The position numbers and the translations under genes were made by a program. From Antilocapra americana (Eukaryota > Chordata > Mammalia > Artiodactyla > Antilocapridae), in NCBI GenBank assembly GCA_007570785.1, contig ML664668.1:296594-360593 (forward strand): a stretch of DNA of 64,000 nucleotides, read 5' to 3'. The notes beneath the pieces are model-generated. The model was given only the letters and a program-made list of their open reading frames with translations, made no database searches and had not been told where the DNA came from. Shown one piece after another: positions 23,126-33,825 of this stretch (position 1 is the stretch's first letter; every line of letters starts with the position of its first letter).

Positions 23126-23629
23126 GAGAGACTGCCTCATCACCACACATCGACTCAGCTCAGTTCTTCCGCCGACGCCACTCATCCCTCAAGACCCCCG
23201 GACCCCGCCGGGGCTGGACCTCAGCAGGACTTCTTTTCCTTTTATACATAGCTGGTATCAGTTTTCACTCTGCTGTATCTGAGGAGGTTCCCATCTCCTT
23301 TCTCACAGGTCTAGCTTTTTATTATGCCCCAGGATTGTCCCATGGTGATGGCTACAGGGTGACATCAAATAATAGTGAAGGAAATGGAAGCAATGAGAGA
23401 AATGGGCAATTCTATTTTGCAGGTACCTCTTTACTTCCCACGCCCATTTCTTATTCCACATACTCTTCTCCAAATGTTTTCCGTGCCATTAGTTTTATAA
23501 CTAAATGCCAGGAAGTAATTAATCCAGCTGTTCTTCTAAATGTAGGTAAATTGTATTTCTGTATTTTCATTCACAAAATCCTACCTATAACATCCAAGTA
23601 TTTACACTGTCCTCTTCAAATTTAACTCT

Positions 23630-23735
23630 GGGAGGGAGGAAGGGAAGGAGGGCAAGATGGAGAGAAGGAGAAAGACAGAAAGGAAAAAGGGAATGGAAGA
23701 TGAAAAGTGAATAAGAAAGGAAAGGGCAGTTGAAG
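23630..23735. repeat. Purine-rich (GGA/GAAA) low-complexity tract
   Basis: About 100 bases of almost pure A and G on the + strand, starting with 'gggagggaggaagggaagg'. Confidence 0.8.
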
Positions 23736-24061
23736 TGACTTATTTATTGTATTTTTGCATCAGAGCTAATACTATAGCCTTTCAGAAAAAAATCCAAGTG
23801 CTAAATGATTTCTTTAGGGATAAGAAGAGGGGAAACAATTTATAAGGGACAAGAAGAAGGGAAACAGTTTATAAAATAATATTATGTTCATAGAGGTCTA
23901 AGGAGAAAAAAATTAATAATCTGCAACTGCTGGTGGCTGAGGGACATGGAAAAACACATCATTAACTGGAAATGATTGACAGAACAAAAGAAACCAGATA
24001 TTCAAGAAGCCAGTTAGAAAAGAGGGAAAGTAGGTTTAAGTGTATTGGGCTCTACTTCTAT

Positions 24062-24146
24062 ACTAGTGTTTCTCAAACTTTAATCTTGTTAAAGTACAGA
24101 TTCAGATTCAGTAAATCTGGGTTAGGGACTGAGACTGTTCATTTCT
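24062..24146 (-). mobile_element. MER5A-like fragment, antisense
   Basis: 'gtgtttctcaaactttaatc', 'gattcagtaaatctgggttagggactgag' and 'actgttcatttct' match antisense MER5A blocks. Confidence 0.65.
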
Positions 24147-24304
24147 TTCCTTCCTTTCTTTTTTTTTTTTAAATGACCATATAACTTTTTAATAAGAGAG
24201 CAATCCAAAGTCATTTCTGATGTTTATTTTAGGGCCCTGGAGAATTTTCCCTCAATTGAATAAATTTTACAGGGAGACAGAAACCTCCAGTTTGTTTAGT
24301 ATCA

Positions 24305-24645
24305 TCCATTTCAGCACAAATTGTTTTATTATTATTATATAAATTTCAGGTGCAGAGCATTATAATATGATATCTTTATAGACTACAGGGTGATCACCAC
24401 CACAAGCTTAGTTATCATCCATCACTATACATCTGACTCCCTTCACGTATTTCACCTTCCCCCCAACCCCCTTCCCCTCTTATAACCACTAATCTGTTCT
24501 CTGTTTTATTTTGCTTTTTCATTTGTTGTTTTTTCTTAGAATCCACATATAAGTGAAATCATACTGTACATGTCCATCTCCATCTGACATATCACTTAGA
24601 ATAATAACTTAAGGATCCATATGTATTGTCATAAATGTATGTTAC
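24305..24645 (-). mobile_element. Old L1 3'UTR, antisense
   Basis: 'tttcaggtgcagagcattataat', 'actacagggtgatcaccacc', 'ttataaccactaatctgttctctg' and 'cacatataagtgaaatcatac' follow the antisense 3'UTR of old L1 elements. Confidence 0.7.
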
Positions 24646-24889
24646 CTATAGGTTTCTTGTAAATGTTCTTTCTTTTAAACTTACTAGATTATCAATGTAT
24701 TATGAAACAATATATATAAAACTCAGGAATAGCCAGATTAAAAAGATATATAGGGCAAGGTCTGGGAAAAGGGTGATCACATTCCATGATCTCCCCAGGC
24801 ATGCCACTATTCCAGGACCTGTTCACCAACCCAGAAGTCCTAATATTGTTTCTTAAATTGACATAATTTCTTTCTATTCCTAATGTTCT

Positions 24890-26093
24890 AGGAGCTTTTA
24901 GAATCACAGATAAAAATGTTTTATTTATTCATACTTTTTTTTACTGTCAAATACTGTTTTCTTCATCAACTGATAGGATCTTATAATTATAATTATTATT
25001 ATTTTTTAGTCTGTTGATGTTCAAATGATGAACTAACCTTGCATACTCAAAATAAGCCTCATTGGGCCTTGGTGTATGATTATTTTTATACATTTTTGGT
25101 TCAATTTAATAATACTTTGTTGAGGATTTTTTGGTATCCATGATCATGAGAGAGATTAGTCTGTAGTTTTCTTTTTATGTACTGTCTTTTTTTCAGGTTT
25201 TGGTATGAGAATGTTACTGTGTTGAGAAGCATCTCCTACTGTTCTATAATCTGGAAAAAGTAATATAAAGTTTGTGTTAATCATACTTTGAATGCCTGGA
25301 AGAATTCTTCAGTGAAGGCTTCTGGACAGAGAAACTTCCTTTTTCGGAAGCTTTTACATTGCAAATTCAAATTCTTTAGTGGTTATGAAATTGGCTGATT
25401 TTCTGTCTAGTCCTATCAAGTGTTGAGAGGCAGGTGTTGAATTCTTAAGTATAAGGGTAGATTTGTTTATTTCTTCTTTTACAACCATCATCTTTGCTTT
25501 TTTGAGAGTCTCTGGTAATACAAATTTAGGGTTGCTATGTTTCATTTTCTGGTAGGTTGCTTGCACATTTTTTAGGATTTCATCTTGATGATTTAATTGT
25601 GGTTTTGAATACATTTCTTTATATGTTTTTATAGTTGTTCTGGGTGTTACAATATCTCTGACTTATAACAGTCTATTAGTATCAACATTTTACCATTTTG
25701 TGTGAAGTGTGCAAACCTTACTTCCATTTGGATCGTATTACCTTCTCTACTTTCAAGTATGATCATTTTGAATATCATATCTTTGTTATAATTCTTTTTC
25801 AGTCATCAAATATGATTTATAAATCCCATGAGGAGAAGGATAATCAACTGGATATACTCATATTTCTTCTCTTTTCATTTTTTTAATCCTGTCCAATGCT
25901 AAGGTTCCTTATTTTATTATTTCTATTTTGCTAAAAATCTTTCCTTTAGACAGTAAGAATAGGTCTGATAGCAATACATTCTTTTAGTTTTTCTTAGCCT
26001 GAGAAAGTCTTTCCTTCTCCTTCAGTCTTAAAAGAGAGTTTCATCTGCTCTAAAATTTGGGGTTGACAATTATTTTCTCAAAAGATGACACAG
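24890..26093 (-). mobile_element. Old L1 ORF2 region, antisense
   Basis: Reverse-complement L1 ORF2, much decayed. Readable blocks include 'atgaactaaccttgcatactc', 'aataatactttgttgaggattttttgg', 'tctgtagttttctttttatg', 'ttcaggttttggtatgagaatg' and 'cagtgaaggcttctgg'. The right part (25,600-26,093) is assigned by continuity and is less sure. Confidence 0.72.
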
Positions 26094-26690
26094 TGTTAGA
26101 GGAGACTATTGAGAGGATGGGACCAATGGTAGATCCATGACCTGGACCCAGGCAATCAGAGGCTCCTCACCCTCTTCCCTGTCCTTGGATTGTGGCTTCA
26201 CCTTGCCTTCCCCACACTAGAACGTGCCCAAGAACCACCTTGAGAAACTACCATATTGTTGCAACCATCTGGAAAGTACATGTGACTGAACCCTGTGAAA
26301 ACCTCTGTATAGACTTTTTTTAAAGATTCTGGCAATCAGCGATGGAGATCTGCTCATTTTGTGGCCACTCAAAAGGAGCATCATAAGTAAGCTCCCTTGC
26401 TTACTAAAGAAAGTGAAGTCGTTCGATCATGTCTGACTCTTTGCGACCCCATGGACTGTAGCCTACCAGGCTCCTCCATCCATGGAATTCTCCAGGCAAG
26501 AGTATTGGAGTGGGTTGCCATTTCCTTCCCCAGGGGATCTTCCTGACCCAGGGATAGAACCCACGTTTCCTGCATTGGAGGTAGATGCTTTACTGCCTGA
26601 GCCACCAGGGAAGCCCTTGCTTATTAAACCTGACACCTAATCCAGAGGCAGCTGCCTCTTTCTTCAGTCTCTCTTTGCCCTCCATGGATG
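26094..26690 (+). mobile_element. Candidate 5' LTR of an old ERV, split by a SINE
   Basis: Starts TG at 26,094, shortly after the last L1-like sequence. It contains 'ttaaagattctggcaatcagcg', an ATTAAA-type polyadenylation signal in 'cttattaaacctgac', and a CT-rich U5-like stretch 'tttcttcagtctctctttgcc'. A retroviral RNase H relic lies downstream in the same orientation. The 3' boundary is only approximate and no matching 3' LTR was found. Confidence 0.45.
26394..26628 (-). mobile_element. Bov-tA SINE with 15-bp TSD
   Basis: Antisense Bov-tA at 26,409-26,613, close to consensus. TSD 'cccttgcttactaaa' (26,394-26,408) and 'cccttgcttattaaa' (26,614-26,628), 14 of 15 identical. It is inserted in the candidate LTR. 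Confidence 0.93.
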
Positions 26691-28510
26691 GGGACCAGTT
26701 TATGAATCAACAACTGGCAAGCCAACCAGGAATCTTAACAAACGGGTCTTGGGAAAGAAGTATCTGCAGATAAAATCCTGAGTTGCTCATCTATCTCTAT
26801 GTGTAAGGGGTGGGGTCTGAATGTCAGATGCTTGTAGGCCGTCATGTGAATACAGGACATGCTGAAAACACCAGCTGCTTTGATACGCTTGTTTGAGCAA
26901 GTGCACACTGCACATTGTGGCACTGAAGGGAAATGAATGGTTGCTGTGGTGGGCTGGCCACTCCTGAGGGCAGTTTGCCTGAACACTGATGCCTGACTAG
27001 AGGCTGAAGTTTGAGTTAGAAAATCGGAAAAAAAGCTAAGATTAGAGAAAGACATGCAGTTGTCCACTCTTCTGCTAGCTTCAGGGCTAGCAGACAAGGT
27101 AGGAAAGCAGCCTATTAAGTTGGAGACCTTAATGTGCCATTTTGCAAAGCTAGGAGGGCACAAGCTGTCAGGAATTAAGGTTCAAATGCTCGTGACAAAG
27201 CCTGACTGGGACTCTGAGAGGTGGAATCCTGGGAAAGTGAGGAGGGTGAAGGGGAAGGGGGGGTTGTGGTCATTGACCTTGAAACAGATGGGATGACCCC
27301 TAACATAAAAGAGAGCAAAAAACACAGCAACAACTCCCCAGCCAGCAAGGCAGCCCCCAGCTCAGGAAATTTTCATGATGAGACAGTATCTTCCCATTTG
27401 GCTTATAGATATAGTTTTCAAGTTCCAGCAAAAGGCCAGGACAAGTATTGAGGTATGGTTAGCGGCGGAGGAAGGGGTGGCATTTCTCTGACTGGGCAGG
27501 AGGCAGAGAAAATAAGCAACATCACCACACACCCTGCCCTTCAGCAGTGCCTACGTGGTGCTCAGGAGGATTCAAAGGACACACTTCATTACAGATCAGA
27601 TTATTGCAGCCTGCAGGGAGGTTTGGTCCAATGAGGGAGTTCTCCCCGGGCATGTGGAACCCTGGAAATCTATAAAGGAGGTACAGCAAATTCTTGGGGA
27701 GTGTGCATTGAGAGAGGCCATTTCTGCCTCTGTCTCTGAAGGCTCTAAGAACAAAAGCCAAGGTATTTCAGTCCGCCTCAGCACCTGGTATGAACACTGA
27801 TATCCAAGCTGAGCCCAGTCAAGGCATAAGACATGAATGATGTTGGGCAATCCTTGCTGATATGGAGGGGAGGGAGTGACAAATCTCATTAAACGTAATG
27901 GCTGTGCGGAAGACTCAAGACAGAGTGGGGAGCTGGGGAAATTCCCACTGATGCCCTGCAATACAGATGGATCCATTTGGGGCAATCTGTCTACATGGAC
28001 GGCAGTCACTCCTCAGCCCAACACTGACACTATCTGGATGTAAACATAAAGAAACCACAGCAGCCAGTGGGCTGAACTCAGAGTGGTTTGGCTGGGATTC
28101 ACTCATAAGCCTTGTGGGTTAACTCTTTACACTGACAGCAGGGCTGTTCTAAAGGAATTAACCCTATGGCTTGGACAAGGGGAAGCCAATGAGTGGATGA
28201 TCCTGAATATGCCCTTGTGCCCTGCTGTCAACCTCCTGATGTTTCTGAGTGGGGGAGGAAAATTTTAAGCCTAAGGGAATGGGAAGGCTTCTTGATCCGT
28301 TCTGCCCCTTTGCTAGTACATCTTCACTATGCAGTATCTCAGGTTGGAAGAGCGCAATCATAGGTCAAATAATGAAGGAGAAGCCTTTTGTTAGCCAACT
28401 GCTGTTAGTGGGGCCTTCCACTAAACCCCTTGCCAGGGCTGCCATTTTCCCATGGTGTGTTTGGTGGGACTTAGGTTCACCAAAGAATGTTTGGGCATTG
28501 TGATAACCTG
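26691..28510 (+). mobile_element. Degraded endogenous retrovirus interior
   Basis: Called mainly from the RNase H relic at 27,963-28,232. Upstream (27,050-27,450) are acidic and Lys-rich open segments (142, 80 and 76 codons in different frames) that could be gag-like, but I see no nucleocapsid Cys/His knuckle or protease motif. The sequence is richer in G and C than its surroundings, which fits an insertion. Class is not resolved. Confidence 0.5.
27963..28232 (+). pseudogene. Retroviral pol RNase H domain relic
   Basis: One reading frame carries three RNase H motifs in the right order. These are TDGS (Asp codon 27,966-27,968), QWAEL (Glu codon 28,074-28,076) and YTDSRAV (Asp codon 28,134-28,136), followed by a Trp/Leu-rich stretch. 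Spacing of 36 and 20 codons is close to that of gammaretroviral RNase H. RNase H degrades the RNA strand of the RNA/DNA hybrid during reverse transcription. Two in-frame TAA codons (28,041 and 28,047) break it, and no RT or integrase motifs were found in frame. It is an inactive ancient copy. Confidence 0.75.
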
Positions 28511-28879
28511 GGACGCTTTCAGTTATGAGTTTAATTTAGGGGGTCAGGATACACTAGGCCTCAGTAAGTTCTTTCTGTTGGATAAGAGGGTCATAAAATT
28601 GTGACAGTTTTGCTTTTGTTTTTCCTCCATTTCTGGAGTCCCAAATGAGTTTGACTTTTTTCACATTTTGGAGTTATGTTTTGATTTTCTCTTGCATTAG
28701 TACCAAAAGTTATACTGTACCTACTGTAGAGGAACATGGAGATATGAATTTAAGGCATTTTGTTTGGACCAGAAATCTGGTTAAGCAAAACAATCACTTT
28801 GTAAGGCCACTCAGTTTTGATGCAGTTTGTCACAAAGCAATTTATAACTTCAATACTCTTTCAACTTGAAGATATAAAC
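28511..28879. other. No recognised feature
   Basis: Between the ERV relic and the next L1 piece. Unrecognised; it could hold the decayed far end of the ERV. Confidence 0.35.
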
Positions 28880-29440
28880 CATATGTGATCTCATGTATTA
28901 CTTTTTCATTCCAAATTGCTCTACTAAGTTTCATTAATATTCTTGCATGTAGCTGTTGTCTAGGCATTTCGATCACTATATAACATTCCATTTTATGAAT
29001 ATTTTATTTATTTACTCTCCTTTTGATGGTTGGTTTTAGATTTTCACTGTTATAAAAGAGCTACAATGAAAATTCCTGTGTATTTCTCCCTGTGCAAGGG
29101 TTTCTGCTGGGTATATACTGGTAGGCAAATTGCCATGTATGTAAATGGTCACCTTCACAAGATATTGTCAACTTTTTCAAAGTGGCTGTACCCTCCCACA
29201 ATCTAAATAATGACAGCAATTCAGATCTTTTCCAAGACTTGGTATTATCCACTTGGTATGATCAGATTTCTTTCTTTCACCAATAAAATGGGTGCAAAAT
29301 GACATCACACCCTGGCATTGATTTACATTTCCTTGGTTACCAATGCAGCTGAACCACCATTTCACACAGTTTTCCCTTACATATGTTTCCTCTTCTATGA
29401 AAGGCCTGTCCATGTCTTTATATTTTCTATTTGTCCTTTT
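28880..29440 (-). mobile_element. Old L1, antisense
   Basis: Antisense of the L1 ORF2 end and 3'UTR: 'tgtgatctcatgtattac', 'cattccattttatgaatatttt', 'gggtttctgctgggtatatac', 'aaagtggctgtaccctcccac' and 'gacatcacaccctggcattgatttacatttcc'. Heavily mutated. Confidence 0.72.
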
Positions 29441-30035
29441 CCTCACATAGGAGAAATTGGGATCAAAAAGTCAAAGGCACGTCAGAGAAAGAGGACAGCT
29501 GTTAAGGTCAAGTAAAGAGACCTCCATTTCAAAGAACAAACAGCCTCCTCAGTGTTAGGAGCTAATGGCCAGTTGGTGTTAAGCTGAACTGCTGTGTATA
29601 TCTGGTTTAGAGTGATTTTTTTTAAAGAATTTCCCATTACCTATTTGTTTCTATCTGAGTCCAAATCAGAGACTTCTGCTTGGTGTTAAGACAGACAGAA
29701 ATGACTAGAAATTAATTTTGCATTGAGGTGGACAGTAAGGGCCAGGGGCTGGACAAAACTAGATGGCAGGCTACATGCTAAAGGTTTAAATGTTCCCTAT
29801 TGATCTCTATTTCATGTTTCTCATATTTTCAGTTATCCAGCATACCTAGGGCTTCTCAAGCCTTCCCAAGGTTTGTACAATGATATTCCACCCAGACCTC
29901 TCCTCAGTGGGCACTGGCTTAGGCTCTAGTAATTCATCTGTTCCTCTCCTTTGTCATCCACTGTCCCCTCCCCAGCCCCATAATCATCAGAAGCTGTTCT
30001 TACTCAAGAGGTAATAAGAAGAATGCACATGTCTT
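29441..30035. other. No recognised feature
   Basis: Nothing recognised. A few G- and C-richer patches but no repeat signature. Confidence 0.4.
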
Positions 30036-30039
30036 GAGG

Positions 30040-30225
30040 ACTGCCTCTTTATCAAATGCTATTCTAGAAATTTCACCTAAACTCATGTATTTTAACCTCA
30101 AACCAGTTCTTTGAAGTCTCAGTTTGCTTTTATCATTGCAATTCATGGTCTTTTTTGGAGAAAGAAGGAAACGGGTTAAGTAACTAGCCCAAAGTTGCAC
30201 AACAAATAAGTAGCAGACTTTAGAT
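30040..30225 (+). mobile_element. MIR SINE
   Basis: 'ctaaactcatgtattttaacctc', 'agttctttgaagtctcagtttgc', 'gaaggaaacgggttaagtaac' and 'cccaaagttgcacaacaaataagtagcagac' give a good MIR layout. Confidence 0.75.
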
Positions 30226-31570
30226 TCAACAAATACACATAATCTTAACTATAAACTAAAAAGAAAACTAAGATCCTTCTCTAGGCTAACCTAACCACTT
30301 TACTAAAACAGTGTGTTCTTACAAAGAAATCTGCATATCAAAATACTTCTTAACATAAAAGCAATTTTGAATGATGAATATCATCACAGATATTGCAGGC
30401 CAGGTAGTGGCTTCCTGATGCATCACAATTTCAGAGTAACTATTTCCCAATGGGCAAGACTAGCTGAGAAAGAATCTTAGGGGACCGAATGGCTTAAAGA
30501 AGATGATAGAAAATTGGGCTAAAGTTGAGACTTTCAACATCTGAGTTGTTATGGCACACATATTAGTGCATTCATTTGCAAAGTGTGGACAATTCAGTAT
30601 TTATCTTATATAGTTACTGGATGAACTAAATGATCTAATAAAAAAAGTTATTCAACACAGCCACTAGAACAATTTACTTACACAATAAACAGTAGGTGTA
30701 ATTATTATATTCTTGCAAGAAGTGTCTATATACATGTTTATTTAGACTTCCCAATTCCAAACAAATGAGGATGAGATAGAGATGGAGAGAACAACTTTGT
30801 CCCGTTATCTGTCTAAGGCAAATCTTCTAAGTTACCATTCCCTCTCCAAGCACCTATTTAATAATAAGATGTCTGACCCCTTGATAAAGACCCTGCCCTA
30901 TTCTCAGAGAGGTGTGACTTACCTTCTGGCCTCCACACTAAAATACAGCATAAGCCAAACCTCCTTGAAAAAGACACACATGGGGGAGTGTGTTTCACCT
31001 GAGAAGAAAGTCCACTGTTAAATTTCCTTTATGGCCAGACTTAACTCACAAAGCAAGGCTTTATACATCCCATGGACAAGTTCTTGTTATATATTACACG
31101 GTGATATCAGTCTATATAAAATAGACTGATCTACTAGATTTATTTCACTAAAACTCATACAGACTATAAGATGCTTTCACACTGAACATGTATAGAAGAA
31201 ACAAAAGATGCTATCATACTGAAGACACAGAAGAAACCCACTACTGTGTATAACTTTAAAGGAACTGTGCATGTCAATCTAAGAGAATCATCCATGGCAA
31301 TCTCCTGACATCTTTCACTGGCACAAAAGCACCTCCTTATTCCTTTTCTTGCTCTATCAATATCACAGAGTCTTAGTACTGTAATCAGGGGCTGTGGCAC
31401 ATCAGTAGGTAGGGGAAAGTCAATAGGTACCTTTTTTGTGACTACATGTCATTTTTCTTTACTGTATCAAATTTCATTATTAGAAACTCAGATGAATAAA
31501 GTATCTAAAACAAAAAGCCACAAAATTCTCATTACTCTTTCTTCTGTTTTTACCATTTTACAATGTTATC
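30226..31570. other. No recognised feature; one hairpin
   Basis: About 1.3 kb without a named repeat. A perfect 10-base inverted repeat (31,106-31,115 and 31,121-31,130, 'atcagtctat' and its complement) with a 5-base loop is the only structure noted. Confidence 0.4.
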
Positions 31571-31574
31571 TCTA

Positions 31575-31827
31575 TGAATCATGTGCATGTGTGTGTGCTA
31601 AGTCACTTCAGTCGTGTTCAACTCTGTGTGACCCCATGAACGGTAGCCCAACAGGTTCCTCTGTCCATGGGATTCTCCAGGCAAGAACACTGAAGTGGGT
31701 TATCAGGCCCTCCTCCAGGTGATCTTTCCAACCTAGGGAGTGAACCCATGTCTGTTATGTCTCCTGTATTGGCAGATGGAACCCATCTTTCCACTAGCAC
31801 CACCTGGGAAGCCCCTGTGAATCATGT
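31575..31827 (-). mobile_element. Bov-tA SINE with 10-bp TSD
   Basis: Antisense SINE of the subtype with 'gtgctaagtcacttcagtcg' at one end and 'ttatgtctcctgtattggcag' plus 'actagcaccacctgggaagccc' at the other. TSD 'tgaatcatgt' at 31,575-31,584 and 31,818-31,827. Confidence 0.9.
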
Positions 31828-31934
31828 TTATTTCCAAACCAAATTTAGTTAATAATTAGAGAACGTCCTTGGGGAGAATTAAAAATTAAAAGTGAATGGG
31901 GAGCAAAGTCTGCATCCTAAGATTTAGAGGACTT

Positions 31935-32514
31935 TCTACATAATTATTTATTTTTTAAAATTGAGATATAATCCACATACTATAAAATTCAATATTTTAA
32001 ACTACACAGTTTAGTATTTTTTGGCATAGTTTTAAGGCTATAGAGCCATAATCATTATTTAATTCCAGAATATTTTTATCTCCCCAAAATAGCAATCACT
32101 TCCTATTCAATCCTCCTCCGGCCCTTTGCAACCTGATCTACAGTCGGTCTGTCTGGCAAGTTCTGAGCCATTATTTCTTTAAACAAGATTGCTGCTTTCT
32201 CCCTCTCTTTTCCTACTGAGCCTCCAACAATACATTTCTTAGTTTCCTTAATGGTGTCTCATAATTCCTATAGGTTTTATTTCTTTTCATTGTTTTTTTG
32301 CTCCTCTGATCGGATAATTTCAGTAGTTCCTTCTTCAAGCTCACTGATTCTCTACTGTTTGGTCAAATCTGACACTGAAGCTGTCTATTAAATTCCTCAA
32401 CTAAGTTGTTATATTCTTCACCTCCAAATTTCTTCTTAGTTCTTATATTTTCTAAGTCTTTGTTGAACTTCTTCTTTTACTGTTTTTCTAACATTATTAA
32501 TTTGTCTAACTTAG
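31935..32514 (-). mobile_element. Old L1, antisense, left part of the nested tract
   Basis: 'aaattgagatataatccacatac', 'ataaaattcaatattttaaac' and 'taattccagaatattttta' are antisense L1 3'UTR. The part after about 32,160 ('ttcttcaagctcactgattct', 'tcaactaagttgttatattcttcacctcc') reads like antisense L1 5'UTR/ORF1, so two old pieces may be joined. It is interrupted at 32,515-32,525 by BovB. Confidence 0.65.
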
Positions 32515-32522
32515 CCCTCTTT

Positions 32523-33598
32523 TGAATCAGGGCAAATTGGAAGTGGTCAAACAGGAGATGAAAAGAGTGAATATTGACATTCTAGGAATCAATGAACTAC
32601 GATGGACTGGAATAGGTGAATTTAACTCAGATGACCATTATATCTACTACTGTGGGCAGGAATCCCTTAGAAGAAATGTAGTAGCCATCATAGTCAACAG
32701 AATAATCCAAAATGCAGTACTTGGATGCAATCTCAAAAATGACAGAATGACCTCTGTTCGTTTCCAAGGCAAACCATTCAATATCACAGTAATTAAAGTC
32801 TATGCCCCAACCAGTAACACTGAAAAAGCTGAAGTTGAACAGTTCTATGAAGACCTATAAGACCTAGAACTAACAACTGAAAAAGATGTCCTTTTCATTA
32901 TAGAGGACTGGAATGCAAAAGTAGGAAGTCAAGAAACACCTGGAGTAACAAACGAATTTGGCCTTGGAGGACAGAATGAAGCAGGGCAAAGGCTAATACA
33001 GTTTTGGCAAGAGAACACACTGGTCATAGCAAACACCCTCCTCCAACAACACAAGAGAAGACTCTACACATGGACATCACCAGATCAACACCGAAATTAG
33101 ACTGATTATATTCTTTGCAGCCAAAGATGGAGATGCTCTATACAGTCAGCAAAAACAAGACCGGGAGCTGACTGTGGATCAGATCATGAACTCCTTATTG
33201 CCAAATTCAGACTAAAACTGAAGAAAGTGGGGAAAACCACGAAGCCATTCAGGTATGACCTAAATCAAATCCCTTATGACTATACAGTGTAAGTGAGAAA
33301 TAGGTTTAAAAGACTAGATCTAATAGACAGAATGCCTGATGAACTATGGATGGAGGTTTGTGACACTGTACAGGAGACAGGAATCAAGACCATCCCCAAG
33401 AAAAAGAAATGCAAAAAAGCAAAATGGCTGTCTGAGGAGGCCTTACACACAGCTGTGAAAAGAAGAGAAGCAAAAAGCAAAGAAGAAAATGAAATATATA
33501 TCCATTTGAATAAAAAGTTCCAAAGAATAGCAAGGAGAGATAAGAAAGCATTCTTCAGGGATCAATGCAAAGAAACAGAGGAAAACAACAGAATGTGA
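32523..33598 (+). pseudogene. BovB ORF, endonuclease and linker part
   Basis: An AP-endonuclease-type domain that nicks target DNA in RTE elements. The first segment (to 32,857) has the metal-binding Glu region 'GINELRWTGIGEF' and 'KVYAPTSNTEK'. A TAA at 32,858-32,860 interrupts it. Homologous sequence continues after a small deletion with 'DWNAKVGSQETPG', and later 'GADCGSDHELLIAKFR', which holds the SDH catalytic triplet. Another stop lies near 33,098. The linker at 33,293-33,595 is open (Lys-rich) and ends in TGA. Not functional. Confidence 0.92.
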
Positions 33599-33825
33599 AA
33601 GACCAGAGATTTCTTCAAGAAAATTAGGAGAAACCAAGGGAATATTTCATGCAAAGATGGGCTTGATATAGGACAGAAATGGTAGGGACCGAACAGAAGC
33701 AGAAGATATTAAGAAGAGGTGGCAAGGATACACAGAAGAATTGTACAAAAAAGATAGATCTTCATGACCCAGATAATCACGATGGTGTGATCATTCACCT
33801 AGAACCAGACATCCTGGAATGTTAA

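Larger units (their letters stand above)
21868..23232 (+). mobile_element. Solo LTR of a bovine endogenous retrovirus
   Basis: A complete 1353-base LTR (21,874-23,226) starting TG ('tgccgggagcc') and ending CA ('cctcagca'). It is flanked by a perfect 6-bp TSD, 'ggactt', at 21,868-21,873 and 23,227-23,232. Six-base duplications are usual for class II (beta-like) retroviruses, and the sequence resembles the BTLTR1 group of cattle. No internal retroviral sequence is attached, so it is a solo LTR left by recombination. Open frames inside (for example 22,036-22,314) are not retroviral genes. A TATA box and two AATAAA signals lie near the 3' end. Confidence 0.9.

Noticed and set aside
23630..23735. 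Triplex-forming regulatory tract
   Set aside because: Purine-rich low complexity is common in mammals and nothing nearby suggests a promoter.
26735..27163. 142-codon minus-strand open frame as a gene
   Set aside because: Lies in the G- and C-richer ERV interior with no recognisable motif. Likely a shadow of decayed retroviral sequence.
27596..28009. 137-codon minus-strand open frame
   Set aside because: It is opposite the ERV relic, whose RNase H motifs are on the plus strand.
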